NCBI RefSeq assembly: GCF_000826525.2
Contig: NZ_LN651330.1
Location: 124,001 to 188,000 of the forward strand
DNA: 64,000 nucleotides
Source: Mobilicoccus massiliensis
GTDB taxonomy: Bacteria > Actinomycetota > Actinomycetes > Actinomycetales > Dermatophilaceae
Direction of reading: 5' to 3'
Of this stretch, positions 9,030-18,548 are shown one piece after another (within the stretch, counting starts at the first letter, position 1; each line of letters opens with the position of its first letter). The notes below the pieces were generated by a model. The model ran no database searches and had not been told where the DNA came from. It saw nothing but the letters and a program-made list of their open reading frames with translations. Position numbers and translations under genes: made by a program.

Positions 9030-11023
9030 GCGCCGACGCGGCGCCGAAGGCCTCGGCGTCTTCGAGCGCGTCGGACGAGGCCGACGAGGCGGCGGTCGCC
9101 AAGGAGGCCCGGCGCAAGGGCGGCGGCGGCCACGGTGTCGGTGTGCCCGCGGAGAAGTCGATGGACTTCTTCGGCTCCGGCAGGCGGCTGCTCGGGCGCC
9201 TCACGCCGGTGCGTCTTCACGTCCTCGCCGCCGTGCTCCTCACGATCGTCAGCGTCGCCCTCTCGGTCCTCGGCCCGAAGGTGCTCGGCCTGGCCACCGA
9301 CCTGCTCTTCGCGGGTGTCTTCGGCGCCCGGCTGCCCGCGGACGTGAGCAAGGAGCAGGTCGTCGCGGGCCTCCGAGCGCAGGGGCAGACCAACCTCGCC
9401 GACATGCTGTCGGCCATGGACGTCGTGCCCGGCCGCGGAGTTCCGTTCGCCGAGATCGGGCAGGTGCTGCTCGTCGCCGTCGCCCTGTACGCGGCCTCCG
9501 CCGTGCTCATGTGGCTCGCCGGGCGCATCGTCAACTACGTCTCGATGGTGACGATGCGCCGCCTGCGCGACGACGTCGAGAACAAGACTCATCGACTGCC
9601 CCTGGGGTACGTCGACGGGCAGCCCCGCGGTGAGCTGCTCAGCCGCGTCACCAACGACATCGACAACCTCGGCCACAGCCTGCAGCAGACGTTCGGTCAG
9701 CTGCTCAACTCGCTCGTCACGGTCGTCGGCATCCTCGGCATCATGCTGTGGATCTCACCACTGCTCACGCTCATCGCGCTCGTGGCGATTCCGCTCTCGG
9801 CCGTCGCGACCGGGTTCATCGCCAAGCGCAGCCAGAAGCAGTTCGTCCGGCAGTGGAACCGCACCGGGGTGTTCAACGGGCAGATCGAGGAGGCCTTCAC
9901 CGGTCACGAGCTCGTCACCGTCTTCGGCCGCCGCAAGGAGGCGGTCGCCGACGCGCTGCGGACCAACGGCGAGCTGTACGACGCCGCGTTCGGCGCCCAG
10001 TTCGTCTCGGGCCTGATGATGCCCGTGATGGTGTTCATCGCAAACCTCACGTACGTGCTCGTCGCGGTCGTCGGCGGACTCAAGGTGGCCTCGGGGCAGA
10101 TGACCCTCGGCGACGTGCAGGCGTTCATCCTGTACTCCCGCCAGTTCACCCAGCCGCTCGCACAGGTCGCGTCGATGGCCAACCTGTTGCAGTCGGGAGT
10201 CGCGTCGGCGGAGAGGGTGTTCGAGCTCCTCGACGCACCCGAGCAGGTCCCCGACCACCCCCACGCAGACCTGCCCGCGCGGGCACGAGGGCGCATCGAG
10301 TTCGACGACGTCTCGTTCAGCTACGACCCCGCCCGGCCGCTCATCGAGCACCTCGACCTCGTCGCCGAACCCGGGCAGACCGTCGCGATCGTCGGCCCGA
10401 CGGGCGCCGGCAAGACCACGCTGGTCAACCTCATCATGCGGTTCTACGAGATCGACGCGGGTCGCATCACCCTCGACGGCGTCGACATCACCGACATGTC
10501 ACGCCGACAGCTGCGCAGCCAGATCGGCATGGTGTTGCAGGACACGTGGATGTTCCAGGGCTCGATCCGCGACAACATCGCCTACGGCCGGCCCGGCGCC
10601 ACCGACGAGGAGATCCGCGGCGCCGCCGAGGCCACGTACGTCGACCGGTTCGTCTCCCACCTGCCCGACGGGTACGACACGATCCTCGACGACGAGGGCG
10701 GCAGCATCTCCGCAGGTGAGAAGCAGCTCATCACCATCGCGCGGGCCTTCCTCGCGAGTCCGAGCCTGCTCATCCTCGACGAGGCCACCTCCAGCGTCGA
10801 CACCCGTACCGAGCTTCTTCTGCAGCAGGCCATGACGGCACTGCGCAGCGACCGCACGAGCTTCGTCATCGCCCACCGTCTGTCCACCATCCGCGACGCC
10901 GACCTCATCCTCGTCATGGAGAACGGACGCATCGTCGAACAGGGCAGCCACGACGAACTCATCGCGGCCGGCGGGGCCTACGCCCGGCTCCACGCGGCGC
11001 AGTTCGCCGGCGAGGAGACGTGA
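9026..11023 (+). CDS. Heterodimeric ABC exporter, catalytically canonical subunit
   Basis: Partner of the preceding half-transporter, 665 residues. It has an Ala/Ser/Glu/Lys-rich cytosolic N-terminal extension (about 60 residues), then six transmembrane helices and an ATPase with Walker A GPTGAGKT (457-464), signature SAGEKQL and Walker B LLILDEATSSVD with catalytic Glu586 intact. The signature is altered (SISAGEKQ rather than LSGGQ), which is also seen in such partners. The large extracellular loop between TM1 and TM2 (residues ~90-145) is typical of the TM288 side. Substrate unknown; drug, lipid or peptide export are all possible. Confidence 0.9.
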   Translation: MSADAAPKASASSSASDEADEAAVAKEARRKGGGGHGVGVPAEKSMDFFGSGRRLLGRLTPVRLHVLAAVLLTIVSVALSVLGPKVLGLATDLLFAGVFGARLPADVSKEQVVAGLRAQGQTNLADMLSAMDVVPGRGVPFAEIGQVLLVAVALYAASAVLMWLAGRIVNYVSMVTMRRLRDDVENKTHRLPLGYVDGQPRGELLSRVTNDIDNLGHSLQQTFGQLLNSLVTVVGILGIMLWISPLLTLIALVAIPLSAVATGFIAKRSQKQFVRQWNRTGVFNGQIEEAFTGHELVTVFGRRKEAVADALRTNGELYDAAFGAQFVSGLMMPVMVFIANLTYVLVAVVGGLKVASGQMTLGDVQAFILYSRQFTQPLAQVASMANLLQSGVASAERVFELLDAPEQVPDHPHADLPARARGRIEFDDVSFSYDPARPLIEHLDLVAEPGQTVAIVGPTGAGKTTLVNLIMRFYEIDAGRITLDGVDITDMSRRQLRSQIGMVLQDTWMFQGSIRDNIAYGRPGATDEEIRGAAEATYVDRFVSHLPDGYDTILDDEGGSISAGEKQLITIARAFLASPSLLILDEATSSVDTRTELLLQQAMTALRSDRTSFVIAHRLSTIRDADLILVMENGRIVEQGSHDELIAAGGAYARLHAAQFAGEET

Positions 11024-11071
11024 GCGGTCGCACGGCACCCGGGACGACCGCGGTGCTCTACCCGCCGCGGG

Positions 11072-11713
11072 TCAACGTGAGGAGTCCTCGGCGCCTCGCG
11101 GGATGCCGAGGGTGGCGAGCAGATCCTCGTGGAGCTGGATCCACACGAGGTTGAGCGAGGGCAGGTCGGGGGAGTCGACCCACGCGTTCTCGAGCGACCG
11201 CACCCGGAGGAGCGCGTCCTCCAAGCGGCGCTGATGGAGGCCGAACCGGGGGAGTGTCGCGGTGAGCTGCGCGGTGACCGGGCGCAGATCGGCGACGAGT
11301 CTGCCCAGGCCGCGGACGACCCGATCGTCGTGGGCGGCGTCGCGGTGGTCGTTCGCGGCCATCGGGTCCGCCGCGGTCGGACGAAGCTGCCAGCGGGTCA
11401 TGAGGGGCCCGAGCCGGTCGTTGAGCGGGAGGAAGGCCGTGTGCGCGTCGACGACCGACTCCCGCGCACCCGTGGCGTCGAGTTCCGCGGCGAGCAAGGC
11501 CTCGTTCCGTGCCCGCCCCGCGTCCGTGAGCGACCACCCCTGGTCGCCCCCGAAGCTCGTGCGCCGCGCCCACCCGAAGGCCTCGGCGTCGAGCAGGTGC
11601 TCGCTCACCTCGTTCGGGTCCAGCGCGTAGAGCGCGGCGATCTTCTGCGGCGTCGTGAAGCCGAGCAGCCGCACACCGTGCAGGGTCAGCAGCAGCACAG
11701 GATCCGCAGTCAC
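11072..11713 (-). CDS. Winged-helix, possible transcriptional regulator
   Basis: A 213-residue protein whose first ~75 residues (LLLTLHGVRLLGFTTPQKIAALYALDP..., SLTDAGR) have the helix-turn-helix and wing pattern of a MarR/PadR-like domain. The rest is helical and resembles no enzyme I recognise. The GTG at 11713 sits directly beside a GGAGG, too close for ideal initiation, so the true start may be slightly different; the frame upstream shows no conserved character. It converges with the ABC exporter and follows the Fe-S reductase on the same strand behind a strong hairpin, so it is probably a separate unit. Confidence 0.6.
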   Translation of the reverse strand: MTADPVLLLTLHGVRLLGFTTPQKIAALYALDPNEVSEHLLDAEAFGWARRTSFGGDQGWSLTDAGRARNEALLAAELDATGARESVVDAHTAFLPLNDRLGPLMTRWQLRPTAADPMAANDHRDAAHDDRVVRGLGRLVADLRPVTAQLTATLPRFGLHQRRLEDALLRVRSLENAWVDSPDLPSLNLVWIQLHEDLLATLGIPRGAEDSSR

Positions 11714-11810
11714 CTCCGGATGATCCCACCCCGGACGAGGTCGTCGTCTTCTCGGCACGCGCCGCCGTCTCCGTCGATCTCCCAGAACGTCCGGAGGAGG
11801 CGAAGCACGC

Positions 11811-11859
11811 GGAACGGGCCGGTGGATCGCGACGACATCGCCATCCACCGGCCCGTTCC
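11811..11859 (-). terminator. Perfect 17-bp hairpin after the Fe-S reductase gene
   Basis: Arms 11811-11827 and 11843-11859 are perfect inverted copies with a 15-nt loop, lying 16 nt beyond the reductase stop codon. No T-run follows, as is common for actinobacterial terminators. Confidence 0.75.
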
Positions 11860-11874
11860 GTGGCTGCCCGAGGT

Positions 11875-14800
11875 TCAGTTGCCCCCGAGAATCCGCATCG
11901 CCTCCGACGCGGCGATGGTCTTGCCGCCCGCCGCCTCGACGAGCTTGCCCCACGCGCCGGCCGCCGGCGCAGGCGTGGCCGTCGAGGGAGTCTCCGGCGC
12001 GCTCTCTCTCGGGGCCCCTGCCGTGGGCTCGGTCGCGGGCTCCGCTGTCGGTGCAACCGGTGCCTCGTCCTCGTCCTCGGCCTCGGGCGCAGTCTGCGTC
12101 GGCGTGTCGACCTGCTCCGACGCCTCCACCTGCGGCGCGTCCTGCGTCGCCGGGGTCGAGGTCATTGCCGCCTCGGCGGCCTGATCCTGCGCCTTGGCGG
12201 CATCGGTGTCCCGAGCGTCGTCGGTCTCGGTCTCGACCGCCGCTCGACCCTCTTGCTCGGCCTCGACCGCCGGTTGAGCCTCGGGCTGCGACGACGTCGT
12301 CGGCTCCGGTGGCGTCGATGCCTCGGGCTGCGGCGCGGCCGGCGGCTCGGGTGCCGGTTCGGCTGCGGGGGTCGAAGCGCTCGAGCCGCCCATCATCGCC
12401 AACGCCTCAGACGCCGACATCCGGCCCTTGGGCATCTCGACGGGCTTGGCGGGAGCCGCCTTCGCCGGAGCCGGGGTCGTCTTCGCCGACGCCGTTGTCG
12501 ACGGGGCCGATGGCGGTGCCGTCGTCTCGGCCTCGGGGGCCGTTCCGGCCGCAGGTGAGGCCGTGGCGGACGACTCCGTCTTCGGCGCCGGTGCTTCCTG
12601 TGGCTCGACCGCCGCGGGTGCCTCGGCGGTCTCGACCGGTGCGGCCGGCTCCTCCGCGACGGTCGCGGGCGTGTCGGCCTCGTCCGCCGGGGCAGGGGAG
12701 GACGCCCGCATCATCGCGAGGGCCTCGGCGGCCGACATCTTGCCCTTGGGCATCTCCACCGGCTTGCTCGAACGAGCCGGTGCCGGCTTGTCCGAAGTCG
12801 CGGCGGGCGGTGCCTGAGCTGCCTGAGGCTCCGCCTGGGCCGCAACCGGGGGTTGTTCGGCCGGAGCGGCCGGTGCCTGCGCCGCAGCCGACGGCTCGGC
12901 CTCGGGGGCAGGCTCGGCGGAGGGCGCCGTCTGCCCGCCCTGCGCCTGCATCATCGCGAGGGCGTCGGCGGCCGACATCTTGCCCTTGGGCATCTCGGCA
13001 GGCTTGCCCTGCGGCGCCGAGGCCTGGGGGGCCGTACCGGCGGGCGTGGCCGTCTGTTGCGCGGCCGGAGCCTTCGCGGGTGCGCTCGCCTCGGCCCCGC
13101 CGGTCTCAGCGGTACCGGCCGCACCACCTGCGGCACCACCCATCGCGGCGAGAGCCTCGGCGGCGGACATCTTGCCCTTGGGCATGGCGGCCTTCGGGGC
13201 CTCCGCGGGGGGCGCCTGCGTCGTCGGCGACTCCGCGGCGGGAGCGGCCTCGCTCGACGCCGGGGCGGTCTCGGCCTGGCCCCCCTGTGCCTGCATCATC
13301 GCGAGGGCGTCGGCGGCCGACATCTTGCCCTTCGGTGCCGCCGCCTTGGGGGCCGCCTCCTCGCTCGCCGGCGACTGCGCCTGCGAGGGAGCCGACTCCT
13401 GCGCAGGAGCAGCACCGCCGCCCTGTGCCTGCATCATGGCGAGGGCGTCGGCGGCCGACATCTTGCCCTTCGCCTTGCCCTCCGTCGCAGCGGCCGCGGG
13501 CGCCTCGGTCTCGGCGACGGGCTGTTCGGCGGTCTCTTCGCGTGCCTGCTCGGCGGCCTCGGCCGTCTCGTCGTCGACCTCGAACTCTCCGGAGCCACCC
13601 TCGGCGGCCTCGTCCTTCGCCTCCTTCTCGACCTCGGCCGGGGTCTCGCCACCGGCCGCGCCGAACTCGCCGGCGGAGGTCACGTCGACGTCCTCGTCCG
13701 GGGCCGCGTCCGGCTCCTCACCACGACGCACGGCGGCGAGCAGCATCTGGGCGACGTCGACGACCTCGACCTCCTCGCGTGCCTCGCCGTCGGACTGCAT
13801 GGCGGTGAGGCCGTCGCTGAGCATGACCCGGCAGAACGGGCAGCCGACGGCGATGCGGTCGGCGCCGGTCTCCACGGCCTCGGCGGTGCGGTTGAGGTTG
13901 ACGCGGGTGCCGAGGTTCTCCTCGGCCCACATGCGGGCACCACCGGCGCCGCAGCAGAACGACTTCATGCCGTGCCGCGGCATCTCGCGCAGTTCGACCC
14001 CCGGGAGGGCGCCGATGAGCTCACGCGGTGGGGCGTACACGTTGTTGTGCCGGCCGAGGTAGCACGGGTCGTGGTAGGTGACCGACGGCGCGGTGGAGGC
14101 GACGTTCTTCGCCGACGACAGGCCGGGGTGCTCCTCGGGGCGGGCGACGGGCACGAGTCGCTTCTCGCGCACCAACCGGTTGAGGAGCTGGGTGTGGTGC
14201 AGCACCTCGTACGTGCCACCGTTCTGCGGGTATTCGTTGCGCAGGGTGTTGTAGCAGTGCGCGCAGGTGACGACGATCTTCTTGGCGCCGACCTCGTCGA
14301 GCATCTCGATGTTCTGCGCGGCGAGCATCTGGTAGAGGATCTCGTTGCCCGCGCGGCGGGCCGAGTCGCCCGTACAGGCCTCGGTCTCGCCGAGCACCGC
14401 GAACGACACTCCCGCCTCGTCGAGCAGCTCGGCGACGGCGCGGGTCGTCTTCTTCGCGCGGTCCTCGAAGGCGCCGGCGCACCCGACCCAGAACAGGTAG
14501 TCGACCTCCGAGAGGTCCTCGACGTCGCTGCCGACGACCGGGATGTCGAACTCGAGGCCCTTGGCCCAGTCCAGGCGCATCTTGGGTGCCATGCCCCATG
14601 GGTTCTGCTTGGACTCGAGGTTCTTGAACAGGCCGCCGAACTCCGTGGGGAACGCGGATTCGATGAGCACCTGGTGACGACGCATGTCGACGATCGCGTC
14701 GACGTGCTCGATGTCGACCGGGCACTGCTCGACGCACGCGCCGCACGTGGTGCACGACCACAGCACGTCGGAGTCGATGATCGCCTCGGGCCCGAGCGCG

Positions 14801-16008
14801 TCGTACGCCCCCAGGGGGTGCTCTGCCTCGTAGCCGGTGTCGCCGACCAGGGGCACCGTCGCGAGCTGACGGGTGTGCTCGGGCAGCGCGCCCCGCTCGT
14901 CGGCGGTGGCCTTGAGCCACGGGGACACGGCCTCGGCGTGGTCCCGCATCGTCATCATGAGCATCTTGGGCGAGAGCGGCTTGTCGGTGTTCCACGCCGG
15001 GCACTGGCTCTGGCAGCGGCCGCACTCGGTGCAGGTGGAGAAGTCGAGCAGCTGCTTCCACGTGTAGTCCTGCACGTGGCCGACGCCCATCGTCATCGTC
15101 GCCTCGTCGTCGTCGCCGGCGTCCTCCTCGGCGGCCTCCATGAGGTCTTCGAGGTTCTCGGCGGTGACGGCCTGGCCGTTCACCGTCATCGGCTGCAGCG
15201 CACCCAGGCTCGTGCGGCCGTCGGCGTGACGCTTGAACCAGATGTTGAAGAACGCGAGGAACCGGTGCCACGCGACACCCATCGTCGGGGTGAGCGACAC
15301 GACGATCATCCACGTGAACGAGACGAGGATCTTGATCGCGGCGACGAGGACGATCGACTGCTCGATCCAGGTGACGCTCTGCGACATCCACAACCCGCTC
15401 AGCGGCGCGGAGAGCGGGAAGTGCAGCCAGACGTTCGTGTCGGGCTCGGTGAGGCGGACGAGCGCCGCCTCCTGGCTACGCAGCGAGAGGATGCAGATCG
15501 AGACGAGCAGGATGATGATCTCGACGAAGTACGCCTGCCACCACACGGATCCGAAGAACCGGCTGCGGCGGCCGTGATCGCCGGCGGCGCTGCGCGGGTG
15601 GTTCTTCTGGCGGATCGCCATCAGCACGAGGATGCCGATGAGGCAGCCCCACGCGAACACCTCGATGACCCACTCGAACGGCGGGAAGTGCCCGATGATC
15701 GGCAGGCGGAACTCCGGCCACACGAGCTGGAAGAACGCGTTGACCAGCGTCGTGAACAGGATGAGGAAGCCCAGCGCCGTGAACCAGTGGGCGATCGCGA
15801 CCACCGGCAGCCGCGCCATGCGCGTGTGCCCGAGGAACTCCCGCAACAGCGTCGCCGTGCGTCGGCCCGGTTGCCCGGTGCGGGTGTGGTCGGGCGCGCC
15901 GGTGCGGAACAACGCGGTGTAGCGGTAGACCTGCCGGAAGAGCAGGACCCATCCGACCGTCGGGACGATGAGGCACAGGACGATCGCCGTGATCTGCAGC
16001 GCTGACAT
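11875..16008 (-). CDS. Giant membrane Fe-S oxidoreductase (heterodisulfide-reductase-like) with repetitive C-terminal tail
   Basis: A 1377-residue protein related to the mycobacterial Rv0338c-type Fe-S reductase, whose electron partners are not established. Residues 1-250 contain about five membrane helices of NarI/HdrE-like character. Two 4Fe-4S motifs follow: CTECGRCQSQCP (from Cys326) and CTTCGACVEQCP (from Cys419). Two CCG cysteine-rich domains end in HDPCYLGRHN and SFCCGAGGARMW. From about residue 760 the protein becomes an Ala/Pro/Glu-rich tail of ~600 residues carrying six copies of a KGKMSAADALAMM motif (motif Met at 850, 896, 947, 1011, 1091 and 1197) and a terminal variant TIAASEAMRILGGN. 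Family relatives end near 880 residues, so the tail is exceptional. Confidence 0.9.
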   Translation of the reverse strand: MSALQITAIVLCLIVPTVGWVLLFRQVYRYTALFRTGAPDHTRTGQPGRRTATLLREFLGHTRMARLPVVAIAHWFTALGFLILFTTLVNAFFQLVWPEFRLPIIGHFPPFEWVIEVFAWGCLIGILVLMAIRQKNHPRSAAGDHGRRSRFFGSVWWQAYFVEIIILLVSICILSLRSQEAALVRLTEPDTNVWLHFPLSAPLSGLWMSQSVTWIEQSIVLVAAIKILVSFTWMIVVSLTPTMGVAWHRFLAFFNIWFKRHADGRTSLGALQPMTVNGQAVTAENLEDLMEAAEEDAGDDDEATMTMGVGHVQDYTWKQLLDFSTCTECGRCQSQCPAWNTDKPLSPKMLMMTMRDHAEAVSPWLKATADERGALPEHTRQLATVPLVGDTGYEAEHPLGAYDALGPEAIIDSDVLWSCTTCGACVEQCPVDIEHVDAIVDMRRHQVLIESAFPTEFGGLFKNLESKQNPWGMAPKMRLDWAKGLEFDIPVVGSDVEDLSEVDYLFWVGCAGAFEDRAKKTTRAVAELLDEAGVSFAVLGETEACTGDSARRAGNEILYQMLAAQNIEMLDEVGAKKIVVTCAHCYNTLRNEYPQNGGTYEVLHHTQLLNRLVREKRLVPVARPEEHPGLSSAKNVASTAPSVTYHDPCYLGRHNNVYAPPRELIGALPGVELREMPRHGMKSFCCGAGGARMWAEENLGTRVNLNRTAEAVETGADRIAVGCPFCRVMLSDGLTAMQSDGEAREEVEVVDVAQMLLAAVRRGEEPDAAPDEDVDVTSAGEFGAAGGETPAEVEKEAKDEAAEGGSGEFEVDDETAEAAEQAREETAEQPVAETEAPAAAATEGKAKGKMSAADALAMMQAQGGGAAPAQESAPSQAQSPASEEAAPKAAAPKGKMSAADALAMMQAQGGQAETAPASSEAAPAAESPTTQAPPAEAPKAAMPKGKMSAAEALAAMGGAAGGAAGTAETGGAEASAPAKAPAAQQTATPAGTAPQASAPQGKPAEMPKGKMSAADALAMMQAQGGQTAPSAEPAPEAEPSAAAQAPAAPAEQPPVAAQAEPQAAQAPPAATSDKPAPARSSKPVEMPKGKMSAAEALAMMRASSPAPADEADTPATVAEEPAAPVETAEAPAAVEPQEAPAPKTESSATASPAAGTAPEAETTAPPSAPSTTASAKTTPAPAKAAPAKPVEMPKGRMSASEALAMMGGSSASTPAAEPAPEPPAAPQPEASTPPEPTTSSQPEAQPAVEAEQEGRAAVETETDDARDTDAAKAQDQAAEAAMTSTPATQDAPQVEASEQVDTPTQTAPEAEDEDEAPVAPTAEPATEPTAGAPRESAPETPSTATPAPAAGAWGKLVEAAGGKTIAASEAMRILGGN

Positions 16009-16503
16009 GGCTCGAGAATACGGAGTCGTTCGTGTGTTTTGCCCCGACGGACGCCGTTCGATCCCGTGGTGTGGGTGGTCTCACGGTTTTCGCCGAAACG
16101 AGGTGACCCGCCAGTAGCTTTCGAGGCTCCGGGGGATCGGGCCGCCGTCCCGTGGTCGATGGCCCGACGGCCCGCCTCATGCGCCATGTGAGCGCATCGC
16201 GCGGCGTGCTCGGTGTGAGCGAACGCACCCACGGGCGGACGCGTCCGTCACGGCCGGCCGAGGATCGTTCTCTCCCAGTCTCTTTCCGCATCGGTGCTCG
16301 TCACGGCACTGAGTCGGCGGCGCGTTCGTCTCGCATCACGGAGCCGCCCGGTTCGCGAAGCCCGGGCGGCGGATCATAAGGTGAGGTTGGAATACCGATA
16401 ACGCGCTGCGGCGTTGTCGCCCATAGAGGCGACCGCACGCGCGGTCGACCACGTCTCCCGCAGCGCAGATCGACGCAGATCGAACTCGACGAAAGGCAAC
16501 ACC
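16009..16503. other. Intergenic region between the Fe-S reductase and cysK
   Basis: About 495 bases between divergent genes. No convincing gene is seen. It holds a GC-rich hairpin near 16343-16371 (GCCGCCCGG paired with CCGGGCGGC) and a relatively AT-rich patch at about 16375-16405 that could contain the cysK promoter. I could not assign a riboswitch or a defined operator. Confidence 0.4.
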
Positions 16504-17439
16504 GTGCCCATTCATGACGACGTGACCCAGCTCGTCGGCAACACCCCCCTCGTCCGGGTCAACCGCACCCTCGAGGGCGTCGACGACTCCACGACCGTGG
16601 CCGCGAAGCTCGAGTTCTACAACCCCGCGAACTCCGTCAAGGACCGCATCGGTGTCGCGATCGTCGACGCGGCCGAGTCCGCAGGCGAGCTCCAGCCGGG
16701 CGGCACGATCGTCGAGGCCACCTCCGGCAACACCGGCATCGCCCTCGCGATGGTCGGCGCAGCCCGCGGCTACGACGTCGTCCTGACCATGCCCGAGACG
16801 ATGAGCGCCGAACGCAAGGCCCTGCTGCGCGCATTCGGCGCCGAACTCGTCCTCACCCCCGGCCCCGAAGGCATGCGCGGCGCCGTGGAGAAGGCGGAAC
16901 AGATCGTCGAGGAGCGCGGCGGAGTGCTCGCCCGCCAGTTCGCCAACGAGGCCAACCCCGCCATCCACGCGAAGACCACCGCCGAAGAGATCTGGCGCGA
17001 CACCGACGGCGACGTCGACATCGTCGTCTCCGGCATCGGAACCGGCGGAACGATCACCGGCGTCGGCCGAGTGCTCAAGGAGCGCAAGCCCGGCGTCAAG
17101 ATGGTCGCCGTCGAGCCCGCCGAATCCCCGATCCTCAACGGCGGCAAGCCCGGCCCCCACAAGATCCAGGGCCTCGGCGCCAACTTCGTCCCCGAGGTCC
17201 TCGACACCGGCATCTACGACGAGGTCATCGACATCGACGTCGACACCGCCGTCGAGTTCGCCCGCAAGGCCGCCACCAAGGACGGTCTGCTCGTCGGCAT
17301 CTCCTCCGGCGCCGCCCTCGCCGCCGCCCAGCAGGTGGCCCGACGCCCCGAGAACAAGGGCAAGACCATCGTCGTCATCATCCCCAGCTTCGGCGAGCGC
17401 TACCTCTCCACCGTCCTCTTCCAGGGACTCACCGACTGA
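16504..17439 (+). CDS. cysK: Cysteine synthase A (O-acetylserine sulfhydrylase)
   Basis: PLP enzyme making L-cysteine from O-acetylserine and sulfide. The 311-residue product carries NTPLVRVN, the PLP lysine in NSVKDRIG, the asparagine loop TSGNTGIAL, the phosphate-binding GTGGTITG and SSGAALAAA. The GTG at 16504 has GAAAGG 6-10 nt upstream. cysE follows 31 nt downstream, the classical cysteine operon in which CysE makes the O-acetylserine and docks its C-terminal tail in the CysK active site. Confidence 0.96.
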   Translation: MPIHDDVTQLVGNTPLVRVNRTLEGVDDSTTVAAKLEFYNPANSVKDRIGVAIVDAAESAGELQPGGTIVEATSGNTGIALAMVGAARGYDVVLTMPETMSAERKALLRAFGAELVLTPGPEGMRGAVEKAEQIVEERGGVLARQFANEANPAIHAKTTAEEIWRDTDGDVDIVVSGIGTGGTITGVGRVLKERKPGVKMVAVEPAESPILNGGKPGPHKIQGLGANFVPEVLDTGIYDEVIDIDVDTAVEFARKAATKDGLLVGISSGAALAAAQQVARRPENKGKTIVVIIPSFGERYLSTVLFQGLTD

Positions 17440-17470
17440 CCCCCGCACATCCCCGATCGAAGGACGAGAC

Positions 17471-18201
17471 ATGACACAGGCAAGCTCGGTCGTCCAGGCC
17501 GCACGCAAGGCCCTGCCCACTCTCCGGCTGGTCGGGGACACGCGGGACACCCGCTACGACCCGCCCGAGGACGCCGAACGCTGCGTCGGCATCACCTGCA
17601 CCCACGAAGACGGCCACCACCCGAGCGGCCCCGACCGCCGCCCCTGGTGGAAGAAGGTCAAGGACACCGTCCTCGAAGACCTCGACGCCGCCGTCGAACG
17701 CGACCCCGCCGCCACCTCCCGCGCACAAATGGCCATCGTCTCCCCAGGCCTGCACGCCATCTGGGCCCACCGCGTCGCCCACACCATGTGGCAACACGAC
17801 AAACTCCGCATCCCCGCCCGAGTGCTCTCCAACATCGCCCGGACCGCCACCGGCACCGAAATCCACCCCGGAGCCACCATCGGCCGGCGGTTCTTCATCG
17901 ACCACGGCATGGCCGTCGTCATCGGCGAAACCACCGAGATCGGCGACGACGTCATGCTCTACCAAGGCGTCACCCTCGGCGGCCGCACCCTCGACAAGGG
18001 CAAGCGACACCCCACCCTCGGCAGCGGCATCACCGTCGGAGCAGGCGCCAAGATCCTCGGCGCCGTCACCCTCGGAGACGGCTCGCAGATCGGCGCCAAC
18101 TCCGTGGTCGTCAAGGACGTCCCGGCGAACAACGTCGCCACCGGCATCCCCGCCCGCCACCCGTCGACGCCATGTACGCCGAGCCGGCGCTCTGGATCTG
18201 A
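17471..18201 (+). CDS. cysE: Serine O-acetyltransferase with a frameshift near its 3' end
   Basis: Makes O-acetylserine from serine and acetyl-CoA, the committed step to cysteine. The reading frame from ATG 17471 gives a helical N-terminal domain and a left-handed beta-helix ([45 protein letters not shown]). At about 18163-18167 the frame breaks: the conserved end [13 protein letters not shown] lies in the next frame and stops at 18201. One missing base explains this and would restore a 243-residue enzyme. Read literally, the frame runs on without family similarity to 18424, into the terminator and antisense to the next gene. The Trp-Ile C-terminus is the CysK-docking tail, so a real frameshift would break the complex. 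A sequencing error is equally possible. Confidence 0.85.
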
Positions 18202-18289
18202 CGCGTACTTGCCGCTCGGGCGCGGCCTCGCCCCGGCGTTCTTTGTTCCGTCGATTCAAGAGCTCGCTTCGCTCGCTCGAATCGACGGC

Positions 18290-18324
18290 GAAGGGGCCCG
18301 ATCCGGTGTGGATCGGGCCCCTTC
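18290..18324 (+). terminator. Strong bidirectional terminator after cysE
   Basis: Perfect 15-bp stem (18290-18304 with 18310-18324) and a 5-nt loop. It is preceded by another inverted repeat, CCGTCGATTC (18248-18257) with GAATCGACGG (18279-18288). It serves cysKE from the left and probably the 68-residue minus-strand gene from the right. Confidence 0.88.
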
Positions 18325-18341
18325 CTGCCGTGCGGCGCGGA

Positions 18342-18548
18342 TCAGTCGGGCTCGGACGCGACGTTGTCGTCGCGGATGCCGACCGCCTCGTTCTCGGTGC
18401 GCTCCTCGGACTCCTCGAGGATGACCTCGGCCTGGTCGTCCGGATCGTCGCTGCCGGCGGCGCGCTCCTCCGGGAGGAGTTCCGCCCGGCGGGCCACGTC
18501 AGCCGGGTCGATGTCGTCGCTACCGCCGTGACCGGTGGCATCGGTCAC
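18342..18548 (-). CDS. Small acidic protein of unknown function
   Basis: A 68-residue, very acidic protein ([31 protein letters not shown]) without membrane segments. It starts at a GTG that overlaps the stop of the upstream gene (GTGA), so the two are translationally coupled. Similar short acidic proteins are common beside stress-type membrane proteins in actinobacteria. No function can be assigned. Confidence 0.75.
   Translation of the reverse strand: MTDATGHGGSDDIDPADVARRAELLPEERAAGSDDPDDQAEVILEESEERTENEAVGIRDDNVASEPD

Noticed and set aside
12853..16005. A 1050-residue plus-strand reading frame opposite the Fe-S reductase
   Set aside because: It mirrors the reductase codons, has no domain pattern, and the minus-strand gene carries clear Fe-S and CCG motifs.
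16009..16503. A SAM or cysteine-linked riboswitch before cysK
   Set aside because: Only one short GC hairpin is visible, and no conserved riboswitch core could be recognised.
17471..18424. Reading cysE as a normal 317-residue protein
   Set aside because: The last ~80 residues have no family character, run through the terminator and antisense to the next gene, while the true conserved tail lies one base out of frame and stops at 18201.
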